From Parvibaculum sp040390855 (GTDB taxonomy: Bacteria; Pseudomonadota; Alphaproteobacteria; Parvibaculales; Parvibaculaceae): a DNA stretch of 64,000 nucleotides. The stretch spans positions 62,001 to 126,000 of the forward strand of contig JAZJXO010000028.1 in the NCBI GenBank assembly GCA_040390855.1, read 5' to 3'. Of this stretch, positions 42,326-51,002 are shown piece after piece. The notes under the pieces were generated by a model that was not told where the DNA came from, searched no databases, and worked only from the letters and a program-made list of their open reading frames with translations. Every line of letters starts with the position of its first letter. Within the stretch, counting starts at the first letter, position 1. Position numbers and translations under genes: made by a program.

Positions 42326-43510
42326 ATGGCGACCAGCCTCGACCTTGCACATAAGGCGTCCGACGCTCCCCAGAACATGCCCCGCGTGAGCTTGCTGGGT
42401 CTTGACCGTGTGCAACTGGGCAAGGTTCTGGCTGACGCCGGTGTGCCCGCCCGTGAAATCAAAATGCGTGTCGGCCAAATCTGGAACGGGATTTACACCC
42501 GCGGCCTTCAGGACTTCTCCGGCATGACGGCGTTGTCGAAAGACCTGCGCATAAAATTCGCCGCCGCGTTTTCACTCGCCCGACCTGAAATCGTGACCGA
42601 GCAAAAGTCCGTTGACGGTACGCGCAAGTGGTTGCTACGCCTCGTCTCCGACAAGCCCGGTGTACCCGGTCCTGAAGTCGAAGCGGTCTATATCCCCGAA
42701 GAGGGGCGCGGCACGCTCTGCATCTCAAGCCAAGTCGGCTGCACGCTCACCTGCACCTTCTGCCACACCGGCACACAAAAACTCGTGCGCAATCTCACGG
42801 CGGGTGAAATCGTCGGTCAACTGATGGTCGCCCGTGACGCGCTCGGCGAATGGCCGAACTCAGGCCGCAATTCAGACGACCGCATGGTGACGAACATCGT
42901 GATGATGGGCATGGGCGAGCCGCTTTACAATTTCGAAAATGTCCGCGCGGCTCTCGACATCATATCGGACGGTGAAGGTTTGTCGCTCTCCAAACGCCGC
43001 ATCACCTTGTCGACATCGGGCGTGGTGCCGGAAATCATCCGCGCAGGCGACGAGATCGGCTCGATGCTCGCCATTTCGCTACATGCGGTGAACGACGAAA
43101 CGCGCAACAAGCTCGTGCCGCTCAACAAGAAATATCCCATCGCCGAATTGCTCGAAGCCTGCCGCAATTATCCCGGCCTCTCCAACGCGCGCCGCATCAC
43201 ATTTGAATATGTAATGCTCAAAGGCCTGAACGACAGCATCGAGGATGCGAAGTCACTCGTCCGTCTGCTCAAAGGTATTCCGGCCAAAATCAACCTTATT
43301 CCGTTCAATCCCTGGCCTGGTTCGCCTTACGAATGTTCCGACTGGCCCACGATTGAAAAATTCGCCGACGTTGTGAACCGTGCGGGCTACGCAAGCCCCG
43401 TGCGCACACCTCGCGGTCGCGACATCATGGCGGCCTGCGGACAGCTCAAAAGCGAAACCGTGAAAGCCCGCGCAAGCGACCGGTTTAAAAAGGCCGAAGC
43501 GGAAGCCTAA
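42326..43510 (+). CDS. rlmN: 23S rRNA/tRNA adenine-C2 methyltransferase RlmN
   Basis: 394 residues, radical-SAM enzyme that methylates A2503 of 23S rRNA and A37 of some tRNAs. The CxxxCxxC motif is Cys139-143-146 in GCTLTCTFCHTGTQKL. MMGMGEPLYNFENV and the methyl-carrying C-terminal Cys371 (DIMAACGQL) are present. Length normal. The 3' end overlaps the convergent isomerase gene by 4 bp. A bulged hairpin GCCTTCC...GGAAGGGC lies about 40 bp upstream of the start. Confidence 0.96.
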   Translation: MATSLDLAHKASDAPQNMPRVSLLGLDRVQLGKVLADAGVPAREIKMRVGQIWNGIYTRGLQDFSGMTALSKDLRIKFAAAFSLARPEIVTEQKSVDGTRKWLLRLVSDKPGVPGPEVEAVYIPEEGRGTLCISSQVGCTLTCTFCHTGTQKLVRNLTAGEIVGQLMVARDALGEWPNSGRNSDDRMVTNIVMMGMGEPLYNFENVRAALDIISDGEGLSLSKRRITLSTSGVVPEIIRAGDEIGSMLAISLHAVNDETRNKLVPLNKKYPIAELLEACRNYPGLSNARRITFEYVMLKGLNDSIEDAKSLVRLLKGIPAKINLIPFNPWPGSPYECSDWPTIEKFADVVNRAGYASPVRTPRGRDIMAACGQLKSETVKARASDRFKKAEAEA

Positions 43511-44103
43511 CTCCTTTTCGCCCACTCAATCGCCACCTCAAGCCGGTCATTGCCCCAGAAGAGTTCTGAACCGACGAAAAAACTCGGTGCACCGAAAATG
43601 CCGCGCGTGATCGCCTCTTCGGTTTGTATTTTGAGACGCGCCTTATTGGCATCGGCATTCGCCCGTTTGATCACGTCGCTCGCATCTTGCCCCAGCAATG
43701 TCAGCAATCCGCTCAACACCGCCTCATCTGAAATATCTTTCTGCTCAGCGAAATTCGCCGTGTAGACCGCACGTGTAAAATCAGCCCCCCAGCCCTCATC
43801 GGCACCGATCAATGTAATGCGCGCCGCCTTCAAGCCGTTTTGGGGAAACCGCACCGGCTCTTTCAAAGCGAGCCCGTCGGCCTCGCAAATACGCGCCATA
43901 TCGCGCCACATGTATTGGCCTTTAACAGGATAGATATTGAACGGGCTATCATTCCAGCCTTGCGACCCGAAAATGGGACCAAGAAGAAAGGGCCGCCAGA
44001 TAAGCGTGACGCCCGCCGCCTTTGCCAGCCGCTCCACCCGCATCGCGGCAGGATAGGAATAGGTCGAGGCGTAATCAAACCAGAATTCAAGCGTCACCGG
44101 CAT
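43507..44103 (-). CDS. 2-hydroxychromene-2-carboxylate isomerase family protein
   Basis: 198 residues from ATG 44103. DsbA-like thioredoxin-fold with the family start LEFWFDYASTYSYPAAMRVE, later WRPFLLGPIFGSQGW and FGAPSFFVGSELFWGNDRLE. In naphthalene pathways the enzyme uses glutathione to isomerise a chromene acid, and homologues occur widely in catabolism of aromatic and other compounds. The usual Ser-Pro-Tyr at the active site reads Ser-Thr-Tyr here. No ring-cleavage genes are adjacent, so the substrate is open. Confidence 0.88.
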   Translation of the reverse strand: MPVTLEFWFDYASTYSYPAAMRVERLAKAAGVTLIWRPFLLGPIFGSQGWNDSPFNIYPVKGQYMWRDMARICEADGLALKEPVRFPQNGLKAARITLIGADEGWGADFTRAVYTANFAEQKDISDEAVLSGLLTLLGQDASDVIKRANADANKARLKIQTEEAITRGIFGAPSFFVGSELFWGNDRLEVAIEWAKRS

Positions 44104-44307
44104 CTCCCTTTTTCCTAAAGATGGGGGCACCAAACCGCTCTGTCGAGGCTCATTAACCCAAATGAACTTCGCAAAAACGAAGGAAAGACGTTAAATCGCA
44201 GACCAAATGTCGCGAAAGAGGTGGCCCCCCTCAGCCTCACTTGCCGCCCCTCGCGTTTTGCCTATAGTGCCGCAAAATACGCTTCTGCATTGCAAACGGG
44301 AACTGAC

Positions 44308-45540
44308 ATGAGCGGCGCGAAAAAAGACGTAAAGAAAGTGGTCCTTGCCTATTCGGGCGGTCTCGACACTTCGGTTATTCTGAAATGGTTGCAGGAAACC
44401 TATGGCTGTGAAGTCGTGACCTTCACGGCCGATCTGGGACAAGGCGAGGAACTCGAACCCGCGCGCAAAAAAGCCGAAATGCTCGGCATCAAGGAAATCT
44501 ATATCGACGACCTGCGCGAAGAATTTGTCCGCGACTTCGTCTTCCCGATGTTCCGCGCCAACGCGCTCTATGAAGGTATCTATCTGCTCGGCACCTCGAT
44601 CGCGCGTCCGCTGATCGCCAAACGCCAGATCGAAATCGCTGCCATGACCGGTGCTGACGCCGTCTCCCACGGCTCGACCGGCAAGGGCAATGATCAGGTG
44701 CGCTATGAAGTGAGTTACGGCGCACTCAATCCCGACATCAAAATCATCACGCCCTGGCGAGAATGGGATTTGACCTCCCGCACCAAGCTCATCGAGTTTG
44801 CCGAAAAGCACCAGATCCCCGTCGCCAAGGACAAACGCGGCGAAGCTCCCTTCTCGGTTGACGCGAACCTGCTGCACACATCATCCGAAGGCAAAGCCCT
44901 CGAAGACCCGTCGCAGGAAGCACCCGACTTCGTCTATCAGCGCACCGTCTCACCCGAAGACGCACCCGATAAAGCGACCTATATCGAAGTCGGCTTCGAA
45001 CACGGCGATGCATCGTCGATCGACGGAGTGAAAATGTCACCCGCGACGCTGCTGACACGCCTCAACGAACTCGGCGGTTCCAACGGCATCGGCCGTCTCG
45101 ATCTTGTCGAAAACCGCTATGTCGGCATGAAATCACGCGGCATTTATGAAACACCTGGCGGCACGATCTTGCTTGCTGCCCATCGCGGCATTGAATCCAT
45201 CACACTTGATCGCGGCGCGATGCACCTCAAAGACGAGTTGATGCCGCGCTATGCCGAACTCATCTATAACGGTTTCTGGTTCTCGCCCGAACGCGAAATG
45301 TTGCAGGCCCTGATCGACAAGAGCCAGGAATCTGTCACCGGCACAGTGCGTCTCAAACTCTACAAGGGCAATGTTTCTGTTGTTGGCCGCTCCTCCCCCT
45401 ATTCGCTCTACTCGATGGCCCATGTGACCTTCGAAGACGATGCCGGCGCCTATGACCAGACAGACGCCACTGGATTCATCAAACTCAATGCGCTGCGTCT
45501 GCGTTTGCTGGCAGCGCGCAACAAACGGATTAAAGGCTGA
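44308..45540 (+). CDS. argG: Argininosuccinate synthase
   Basis: 410 residues from ATG 44308 (MSGAKKDVKKVV), the normal size. The frame is open for 29 more codons upstream without an RBS. PP-loop LAYSGGLDTSVILKWL, then HGSTGKGNDQVRYE and EAPFSVDANLLH. It joins citrulline and aspartate with ATP in arginine synthesis and releases pyrophosphate. The next gene, overlapping at TGATG, is pyrophosphatase, which would pull the reaction forward. Confidence 0.97.
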   Translation: MSGAKKDVKKVVLAYSGGLDTSVILKWLQETYGCEVVTFTADLGQGEELEPARKKAEMLGIKEIYIDDLREEFVRDFVFPMFRANALYEGIYLLGTSIARPLIAKRQIEIAAMTGADAVSHGSTGKGNDQVRYEVSYGALNPDIKIITPWREWDLTSRTKLIEFAEKHQIPVAKDKRGEAPFSVDANLLHTSSEGKALEDPSQEAPDFVYQRTVSPEDAPDKATYIEVGFEHGDASSIDGVKMSPATLLTRLNELGGSNGIGRLDLVENRYVGMKSRGIYETPGGTILLAAHRGIESITLDRGAMHLKDELMPRYAELIYNGFWFSPEREMLQALIDKSQESVTGTVRLKLYKGNVSVVGRSSPYSLYSMAHVTFEDDAGAYDQTDATGFIKLNALRLRLLAARNKRIKG

Positions 45541-46073
45541 TGCGTATCGAAGCCATCTCTATCGGCGTCAATCCCCCCGAAGACGTCAATGTCATTATCG
45601 AAGTGCCCCATGGCGGGCACCCTGTGAAATATGAAATGGATAAAGCGTCGGGCACCCTTTTTGTGGACCGTTTCATTCACACAGCGATGCAGTACCCCTC
45701 CAATTACGGCTTCATCCCGCACACGCTGTCAGACGATGGCGATCCGGTCGACGTGCTCGTCGTAAGCCGCATTCCCGTAGTACCCGGCGCTGTCGTGCGT
45801 TGCCGCCCCATTGGCGTGTTGATGATGATCGACGAAGCAGGCAAAGACGAAAAGATCATCGCGGTGCCGGTCGAGAAACTGAACCCCTATTACAAAAATG
45901 TGCGCAACTACACGGATTTGCCGGAAGTCTTCATCAAACGCGTCGCGCATTTCTTCGAACATTACAAGGATCTCGAAGAGGGCAAATGGGTGAAGGTCGA
46001 ACGCTGGGGCGACGCCGCCGAAGCTGGACGCCTCATCATGGACGGGATCGAAAAGGCAAAGGCCAAAGCCTGA
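45540..46073 (+). CDS. ppa: Inorganic pyrophosphatase, family I
   Basis: 177 residues. Signature DDGDPVDVLVV with the metal-binding aspartates, YGFIPHTLSDDGD, and KDEKIIAVPVEKLNPYYKNV. The ATG overlaps the argG stop (TGATG), so expression is coupled to an enzyme that produces PPi. No clear terminator follows before the convergent gene. Confidence 0.96.
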   Translation: MRIEAISIGVNPPEDVNVIIEVPHGGHPVKYEMDKASGTLFVDRFIHTAMQYPSNYGFIPHTLSDDGDPVDVLVVSRIPVVPGAVVRCRPIGVLMMIDEAGKDEKIIAVPVEKLNPYYKNVRNYTDLPEVFIKRVAHFFEHYKDLEEGKWVKVERWGDAAEAGRLIMDGIEKAKAKA

Positions 46074-46140
46074 ACCTCACGCATCTATCGAAAATAAAAT
46101 GCAGTACGGATCGAAATGGTCAAAGGCTTCTTCAAACCCC

Positions 46141-47649
46141 TCAAGGCAAAGACCACACCGCCTCGACCCCTAGAACATTGCGCGCCACATCCTGCGCCAG
46201 CTCACCGCCCGCGCGTGCATTGGTGAGCACAATCACACCGGCGTGACGCGCTGGATCCATCACCATCAGGCTTTCAAAACCCATGACAGAGCCTCGCGCC
46301 CAATAGGTCACCGTCGCACCATCGGTGCGCACACCGGACACGAGCGACCAAGACAGATTGGCGCTCACCGGCACGGGATCGGCAAAGAGACGTTCACGTG
46401 TTTCACGGCTCAGTCTCTCGCCATCCATTAGCGCAATCATAAACCGCGCCATGTCGGGTGCCGTGGTGCGAAAGGAGGTCGCCGCATCCGGCTGCGGATC
46501 ACCCTTCAATACGCTCATACGCAAAACCGGCACCGACCATTTGAGTGCCGGATAGAACCCGCCAAGCGCGATGACACCGGCGAGTGCCACGATGAGCCCT
46601 TCGCGACCGCCGCTGCCACGCGTGATGATGCCGTCACGCGCACGGGCAACCCCGATAATGTAGAGGAGGTAATAAGCAAAGCCCGCAAGCAGGACGACGA
46701 CGGTCACACATAGAAGCGTAACACCAATGACAAAGAACGCCGGTATCGCACCAAAGCCCCACCAGACAACAGCGCCCGCAAAGAAGGCCGCGCCGACAAT
46801 CGGCCAGATGAAATCAGATCCTTCGAGACGGCGCTGGAACAAGAACCATGAAATCGCCCAGAAGGCAGCAAGCATGGCAAGAAAGGCGAGCGCAAAGGGC
46901 AGACCGAACAGCATCAGCAGAAAACGCAGCGGCACATAGCCTTGCGCAAGTTGCTCGTCAGGCTGTGCAAGAAAATGCGATTGCGTGAGGCCAAGCGGAG
47001 CAAAGACCTGCGCCTGCATCACCTCTTCAAACGGTGCCGCCCCCACCACTTCCATCACATGCTGAAGATAGAGAAAGCCGCTGCCGGAAAAGCCAAAGCG
47101 GCTCCCCGGCACGAAACCTGTGGCTCGCGAGGGATGCGCCGCATTATCGCCAAGCCCCGATCTGTGCGTCAGCACCTGCCGCAAAGTGATTGCCGCATTA
47201 TCGCTCAACCACGGCACATCAAGATCACGCGACAGCGGCGCATCAAGAAAGAGAAGTTTGTCATCCACCATGCGCAAGGCGCCGTAGGCTACCACTGGTT
47301 CGCCGATCGCCCCCGCTTCAAACAAAGTACCGGGCGTCACCGGCACGTCATTACCCTTGTCAGCCTTGCCGAACGTGCCTGTGTAAACAATCTGACCATC
47401 GCGCACGATGGCAACGGCCACACCCGGCACATCAAAGCCCTTCATACGGTTCGGCACATAAATGCCGAGCGCGCGGGTCATTTCGTCCTGCGGCCATGAA
47501 AGCATTCCGCCTGTCGCGCGCGGATCGTCCTGCGAACCGTCAGCGCGCGCAATCTGCGGCCACGCTAACGCAGCAAGTGTCAAAAACAGCAGAACAATGA
47601 GGCTCTGAAATTGACATGTGCGATCAACAGGTTTCAACCCGGAACGCAC
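46141..47649 (-). CDS. Membrane-inserted inactive beta-lactamase-fold protein
   Basis: 502 residues if started at GTG 47649. The frame is open to 47955, but the extra part is not signal-like. A TTG at 47637 is another choice. Signal peptide about 12-38. The penicillin-binding/class C fold is recognisable (GVAVAIVRDGQIVYTGTFGK, ITLRQVLTHRSGLGD, later TTAPDMARFMIALMDGERLS). Active-site positions are lost: SxxK reads Ala-Ile-Gly-Glu (114-117), YSN reads Phe-Ser-Gly (187-189), and the HSGG region reads ARGSVMG. About 150 residues with four membrane segments (242-270, 281-300, 303-334, 350-370) are inserted in mid-domain, between the third block and the TAPDMARF block. Likely a membrane pseudoenzyme. 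Role unknown. Confidence 0.8.
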   Translation of the reverse strand: MRSGLKPVDRTCQFQSLIVLLFLTLAALAWPQIARADGSQDDPRATGGMLSWPQDEMTRALGIYVPNRMKGFDVPGVAVAIVRDGQIVYTGTFGKADKGNDVPVTPGTLFEAGAIGEPVVAYGALRMVDDKLLFLDAPLSRDLDVPWLSDNAAITLRQVLTHRSGLGDNAAHPSRATGFVPGSRFGFSGSGFLYLQHVMEVVGAAPFEEVMQAQVFAPLGLTQSHFLAQPDEQLAQGYVPLRFLLMLFGLPFALAFLAMLAAFWAISWFLFQRRLEGSDFIWPIVGAAFFAGAVVWWGFGAIPAFFVIGVTLLCVTVVVLLAGFAYYLLYIIGVARARDGIITRGSGGREGLIVALAGVIALGGFYPALKWSVPVLRMSVLKGDPQPDAATSFRTTAPDMARFMIALMDGERLSRETRERLFADPVPVSANLSWSLVSGVRTDGATVTYWARGSVMGFESLMVMDPARHAGVIVLTNARAGGELAQDVARNVLGVEAVWSLP

Positions 47650-47788
47650 ATACTCAAGGGAGAGTTGATGTCTGCCTTCGCAGATAAGACGGGCTTTGTT
47701 GCCCCCTTTGACACATCCCGTTGCGCTGTCGTCTGAGCCGTCATGCGCGGCCCGCCTTCTGCAGCTTTTCTTCAAGGCAATTCTTCCC

Positions 47789-48064
47789 ATGCCCGACATA
47801 GTCATATCTAACATCTCGAAGTTCGAGCAGCGGGTGCTCCATGCGCTCGCGCGAGGCGCGGCCATCCACATCGAAAAAGATAATAAAGGAAAGATTGCGG
47901 CGGTCATATGCGTGACATGTGAAGACTGGATTTTATCTGGCTGTACACTCGTCACTTTTCAAAATCTGCAGCGCCGCTGCCTGATCGGTTCGAAAATGGG
48001 TAGCCACGACCCGATCACAAAGGCCGTGCTCGCCGCCGTGCGGGGTCAGACTGGTAACCGCTGA
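47789..48064 (+). CDS. YjhX family (UPF0386) toxin-like protein
   Basis: 91 residues from ATG 47789. NISKFEQRVLHALARGAAIH, then KGKIAAVICVTCEDWILSGC and TLVTFQNLQRRCLIGSK, match the YjhX family (MNLSRQEQHTLHVLAKGxRI, then LLTDCTLAVFKKLKTKKLI in Escherichia coli). YjhX has been described as a toxin paired with the acetyltransferase YjhQ. No GNAT gene is adjacent here, so this is an orphan. Five cysteines are more than usual. Its 3' end is 8 bp from the convergent reductase gene. Confidence 0.82.
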   Translation: MPDIVISNISKFEQRVLHALARGAAIHIEKDNKGKIAAVICVTCEDWILSGCTLVTFQNLQRRCLIGSKMGSHDPITKAVLAAVRGQTGNR

Positions 48065-48072
48065 ACCGACCA

Positions 48073-49083
48073 TCAGATGGGTGCATCAAGCGGCAGACGG
48101 GGAAGCTGACGACGAAGGCCAAGGGCTTCGATGCGCGCAAGTGTCTCTGCATCCAGCGGCCCGCGAGCTTCGGCATCAAGGGCAACCCTGAGTTCGGCAC
48201 GGTTTTTGACGCCCAGCACCAGCGTATCGACCCCGTCGATAGTGAGCGCATAGGCGTGCGCAAGCTCCGCCGGATCGCGGCCAAGCTCGGCGGCCAAAGC
48301 ACGATAGGGGGCGGCTTTGACAAAATCCTGCTGTTCAGGATGGTCATCCTTGAGCGGACGATCAAGGGCGGCCGTCAGAGCACCTGCCTGCACTGCGCGG
48401 ATACCCATAACACCGACGTCATTGTTGACCGCTGTGCGGATGATGTTGCGCGCCTCAACCGGCTCTTCAAAGCGACGGATCGCACCGGCGCTATCAAGCA
48501 GATTGGTGATCGCCTGAGCGACTTGCGGTTTCGGGTCCGCTCTCAGCGCTTCCATGATCGAGCGCGGCAAGCCGATGCCGGTGATGCCCCACGCGCCGAT
48601 AAGACCTTTAGCTTTCAGGTTTTCAAAAGCCGGTGCGATTTCGCCTTCATAGACGGACCATGGCACAGTGCCGTAGGTTTTGTAGTCGCCCTCATCCTCG
48701 TAACGGTAGTCGTCGGGATGAATGTTGGAGTGAAGGAAAAAGACATCCGCCTGTTCGCGCTTCAACGTCTTGAGACTCTGCACAACGGAGGCTTCAAGCC
48801 GTCCGGCGATATTTGAAAAATGCCGCGAACCGAGCATATTTTTCGTCGTCACACGCACGCCGTCTGGCCATTTGCCATCAAAGGCTTCGCCGACAACGGC
48901 TTCGGCTTCGCCGCGTCCGTAAAGCGGCGCGAGATCAAGCAGCGTGATGCCGCTATCAACCGCAAGACGCACTGTAGCCACCGCTTCCTCGCGCGTTGTC
49001 TCGCCCCAGACTTGTCCCAGACCACCGCCGCCAAGCGTCAAAGCACTGACAGGCCAGAGAGTGCCGAGCTTGCGCATTTCCAT
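48073..49083 (-). CDS. Aldo/keto reductase
   Basis: 336 residues from ATG 49083 (MEMRKLGTLWPVSALTLGGG). Tetrad: Asp/Tyr in LLDLAPLYGRGE, Lys in VRVTTKNMLG, His in FFLHSNIHPDD. Unlike the Tas-like enzyme at 34.9 kb, it belongs to the group of short AKRs with a variable C-terminus. Substrate unknown. It begins 10 bp after folD on the same strand, so it may be read through from the YggT-DUF167-folD run. Confidence 0.88.
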   Translation of the reverse strand: MEMRKLGTLWPVSALTLGGGGLGQVWGETTREEAVATVRLAVDSGITLLDLAPLYGRGEAEAVVGEAFDGKWPDGVRVTTKNMLGSRHFSNIAGRLEASVVQSLKTLKREQADVFFLHSNIHPDDYRYEDEGDYKTYGTVPWSVYEGEIAPAFENLKAKGLIGAWGITGIGLPRSIMEALRADPKPQVAQAITNLLDSAGAIRRFEEPVEARNIIRTAVNNDVGVMGIRAVQAGALTAALDRPLKDDHPEQQDFVKAAPYRALAAELGRDPAELAHAYALTIDGVDTLVLGVKNRAELRVALDAEARGPLDAETLARIEALGLRRQLPRLPLDAPI

Positions 49084-49093
49084 ATGAGGATTC

Positions 49094-49996
49094 CTAAAGC
49101 CCTTCGGGCACAGCAACGCCATGCTGGCGACAGGCAGCAATGACGGCATTGCGCATAAGACAGGCAACCGTCATCAAGCCCACACCGCCCGGCACAGGCG
49201 TGATCGCACCGGCAACGAGTTTAGCCGCAGCGAAATCGACATCACCGACGAGCCGCGTTTTGCCTTCCCCTTTATCGGGCGCGGGCACACGGTTGATGCC
49301 AACGTCGATGACAATCGCACCGGGTTTAATCCAGTCGGCTTTCACCATCAGCGGACGACCGACAGCGGCCACGAGAATATCGGCCTGACGCGCAATGGCC
49401 GGAAGGTCCGTCGAGCGCGAATGCGCGATCGTGACCGTGCAGTTTTCATTGAGAAGAAGCTGCGCCACGGGTTTGCCGACAAGATTGGAACGTCCGATAA
49501 TGACGGCATGTTTGCCCGCGAGCTTGCCGCCCGTCGTATGGCGCGCCATCAGTACACAGCCTTCCGGCGTCGCAGGTACCATCGCCGGTAGACCGCTTGC
49601 AAGGCGTCCGGCGTTCAGCGGATGCAACCCGTCAGCATCTTTTTTAGGATCAATCGCATCAATCACAGCTTGCTGTGAAATATGATCGGGCACCGGAAAC
49701 TGCACGAGGAAACCGTGAATCGCAGAGTTTGCGTTCAACTCGGCCACCTTCGCCAGCACTTCGTCCTGCGTTGATGTTGCAGACATTTTATATTCAAAGG
49801 AGTTCATGCCCGCCTCAAGCGTCGCATGATGCTTGTTACGCACATAGACTTCGCTCGCCGGATCATTACCGACAAGAACAACACCTAGGCCCGGTGTGAG
49901 ACCGTGCTTGGCTTTGAGGATCCCCACTGCGTCTGCGACACGCGCCTTCAATGCAGAAGCTAGAACCTTGCCATCAATGAGTGTGGCATCCGCCAA
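49094..49996 (-). CDS. folD: Methylene-THF dehydrogenase / cyclohydrolase FolD
   Basis: 300 residues from TTG 49996, which has AAGGA upstream. Earlier in-frame codons lie inside the DUF167 gene and are not FolD-like. Motifs: YVRNKHHATLEAGM with the catalytic Lys, VQFPVPDHI, DADGLHPLNAG, NADP site IIGRSNLVGKPVAQLL, and ITPVPGGVGLMTVACL. It links one-carbon units as 5,10-methylene and 10-formyl-tetrahydrofolate. Confidence 0.95.
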   Translation of the reverse strand: MADATLIDGKVLASALKARVADAVGILKAKHGLTPGLGVVLVGNDPASEVYVRNKHHATLEAGMNSFEYKMSATSTQDEVLAKVAELNANSAIHGFLVQFPVPDHISQQAVIDAIDPKKDADGLHPLNAGRLASGLPAMVPATPEGCVLMARHTTGGKLAGKHAVIIGRSNLVGKPVAQLLLNENCTVTIAHSRSTDLPAIARQADILVAAVGRPLMVKADWIKPGAIVIDVGINRVPAPDKGEGKTRLVGDVDFAAAKLVAGAITPVPGGVGLMTVACLMRNAVIAACRQHGVAVPEGL

Positions 49997-50001
49997 TTTT
50001 C

Positions 50002-50322
50002 TTAGTCCTTGTTCTGATCCCAATGCGCTTCCATCAAAAGACCGAGCGCGGCGGGAACACACTCAATGGCAATCACTTTGTTTCTGTCCGTCGCGCCTGA
50101 CACTACGGACAAAGCGGATTTTGGCAATCCAAATTGCTTGGCGAGCAGTCTGATCACGGCCTCATTGGCTTTGCCTTTATCGGGCACGGCACGGACCGAA
50201 ACAGTCACAAATTCATTGCCCGCCGCATCGGTCCGCACCTCGCCGATCCGCTCGGACGCGGCCTTCGGCGTGACGCGAAGATGCAGCACCACGCCGTCTT
50301 TCGTCTCGCGCCAGACGGCCAA
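50002..50322 (-). CDS. DUF167 (YggU) family protein, TTG start
   Basis: 106 residues. It starts at TTG 50322, the only start-like codon before the conserved region, 3 bp after the YggT-family stop. LHLRVTPKAASERIGEV and VSVRAVPDKGKANEAVIRLL are the DUF167 signature. Small alpha/beta protein of unknown function, very often beside yggT, as here. Confidence 0.9.
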   Translation of the reverse strand: MAVWRETKDGVVLHLRVTPKAASERIGEVRTDAAGNEFVTVSVRAVPDKGKANEAVIRLLAKQFGLPKSALSVVSGATDRNKVIAIECVPAALGLLMEAHWDQNKD

Positions 50323-50325
50323 GAA

Positions 50326-50622
50326 TCACAGACCGCCGCCCATCGAACCGAATATTTCCCAAAGAAGGTTCTGAACGAAGAAGAGCAAAAGCAAAAGCAC
50401 AACGGGGGAAATATCAATCCCGCCAAGATCCGGCAGAATGCGGCGCAGCGGTGCCAGCGCCGGTTCGGTCACGCGATAGATAATATCGACCACCGTATAG
50501 ACAAAGCGGTTCTGCGTGTTGATGACATTGAAGGCGATGAGCCAACTCAGCACCGCGCCGATGATGATAACCCACGTATAGATTTGGATGACTTGCGTGA
50601 TCAGAATGAGAAGGGATTGCAT
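50326..50622 (-). CDS. YggT family membrane protein
   Basis: 98 residues from ATG 50622. Two hydrophobic segments (about 5-27 and 72-92) flank INTQNRFVYTVVDIIYRVTE, then PALAPLRRILPDLGG, the YggT repeat signature. It holds one YggT repeat, while enteric YggT has two. The family is linked to osmotic tolerance and FtsZ-ring neighbourhood in other bacteria. First gene of the YggT-DUF167-folD-AKR run. Confidence 0.92.
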   Translation of the reverse strand: MQSLLILITQVIQIYTWVIIIGAVLSWLIAFNVINTQNRFVYTVVDIIYRVTEPALAPLRRILPDLGGIDISPVVLLLLLFFVQNLLWEIFGSMGGGL

Positions 50623-50796
50623 AGGTGCCTTCGTTGAATTTGAGTGCAGGCATTGGACCCTGCCGGTAGCCCAAGATGTAACGGGGCGGGCGTCCGCGTT
50701 CAAGTATGGCGTATCGGCGCGTGGGCTGCGGAATCTACCTTTTCCTAAAGCACCACCCCCGACTTGACAGAAAGCGTCATGCCGCCTAAAGAACCG

Positions 50797-50895
50797 AACC
50801 ACTTTGGGGCCGTAGCTCAGTTGGGAGAGCGCCTCGTTCGCAATGAGGAGGTCAGCGGTTCGATCCCGCTCGGCTCCACCATTCCCAAAGTGGTT
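50797..50895 (+). repeat. Inverted repeat pairing tRNA-Ala leader with trailer
   Basis: AACCACTTTGGG (50797-50808) is the exact reverse complement of CCCAAAGTGGTT (50884-50895). The left arm covers the leader and the first three G of the mature tRNA, and the right arm is just past CCA. The leader-trailer helix would extend the acceptor stem, and T5 (50894-50898) follows, so it may combine processing signal and terminator. Confidence 0.65.
50806..50881 (+). tRNA. tRNA-Ala (CGC)
   Basis: 76 nt including encoded CCA. Acceptor GGGGCCG/CGGCTCC (one G-U), D arm GCTCAGTTGGGAGAGC, anticodon stem CCTCG/TGAGG with loop TTCGCAA (anticodon CGC, reads GCG), T arm GCGGTTCGATCCCGC, discriminator A. Lies between the YggT-family gene (divergent) and the amidotransferase gene (convergent). 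Confidence 0.96.
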
Positions 50896-51002
50896 TTTAC
50901 CCCTGTATTCAATGGTTTAGAGCTTAAACGCCATAGCTCATGCATAAGCCATGAGCAGGTGAGCGAAATCAAAAAAATTTCTTTACCTGAAACGAAATCG
51001 AC

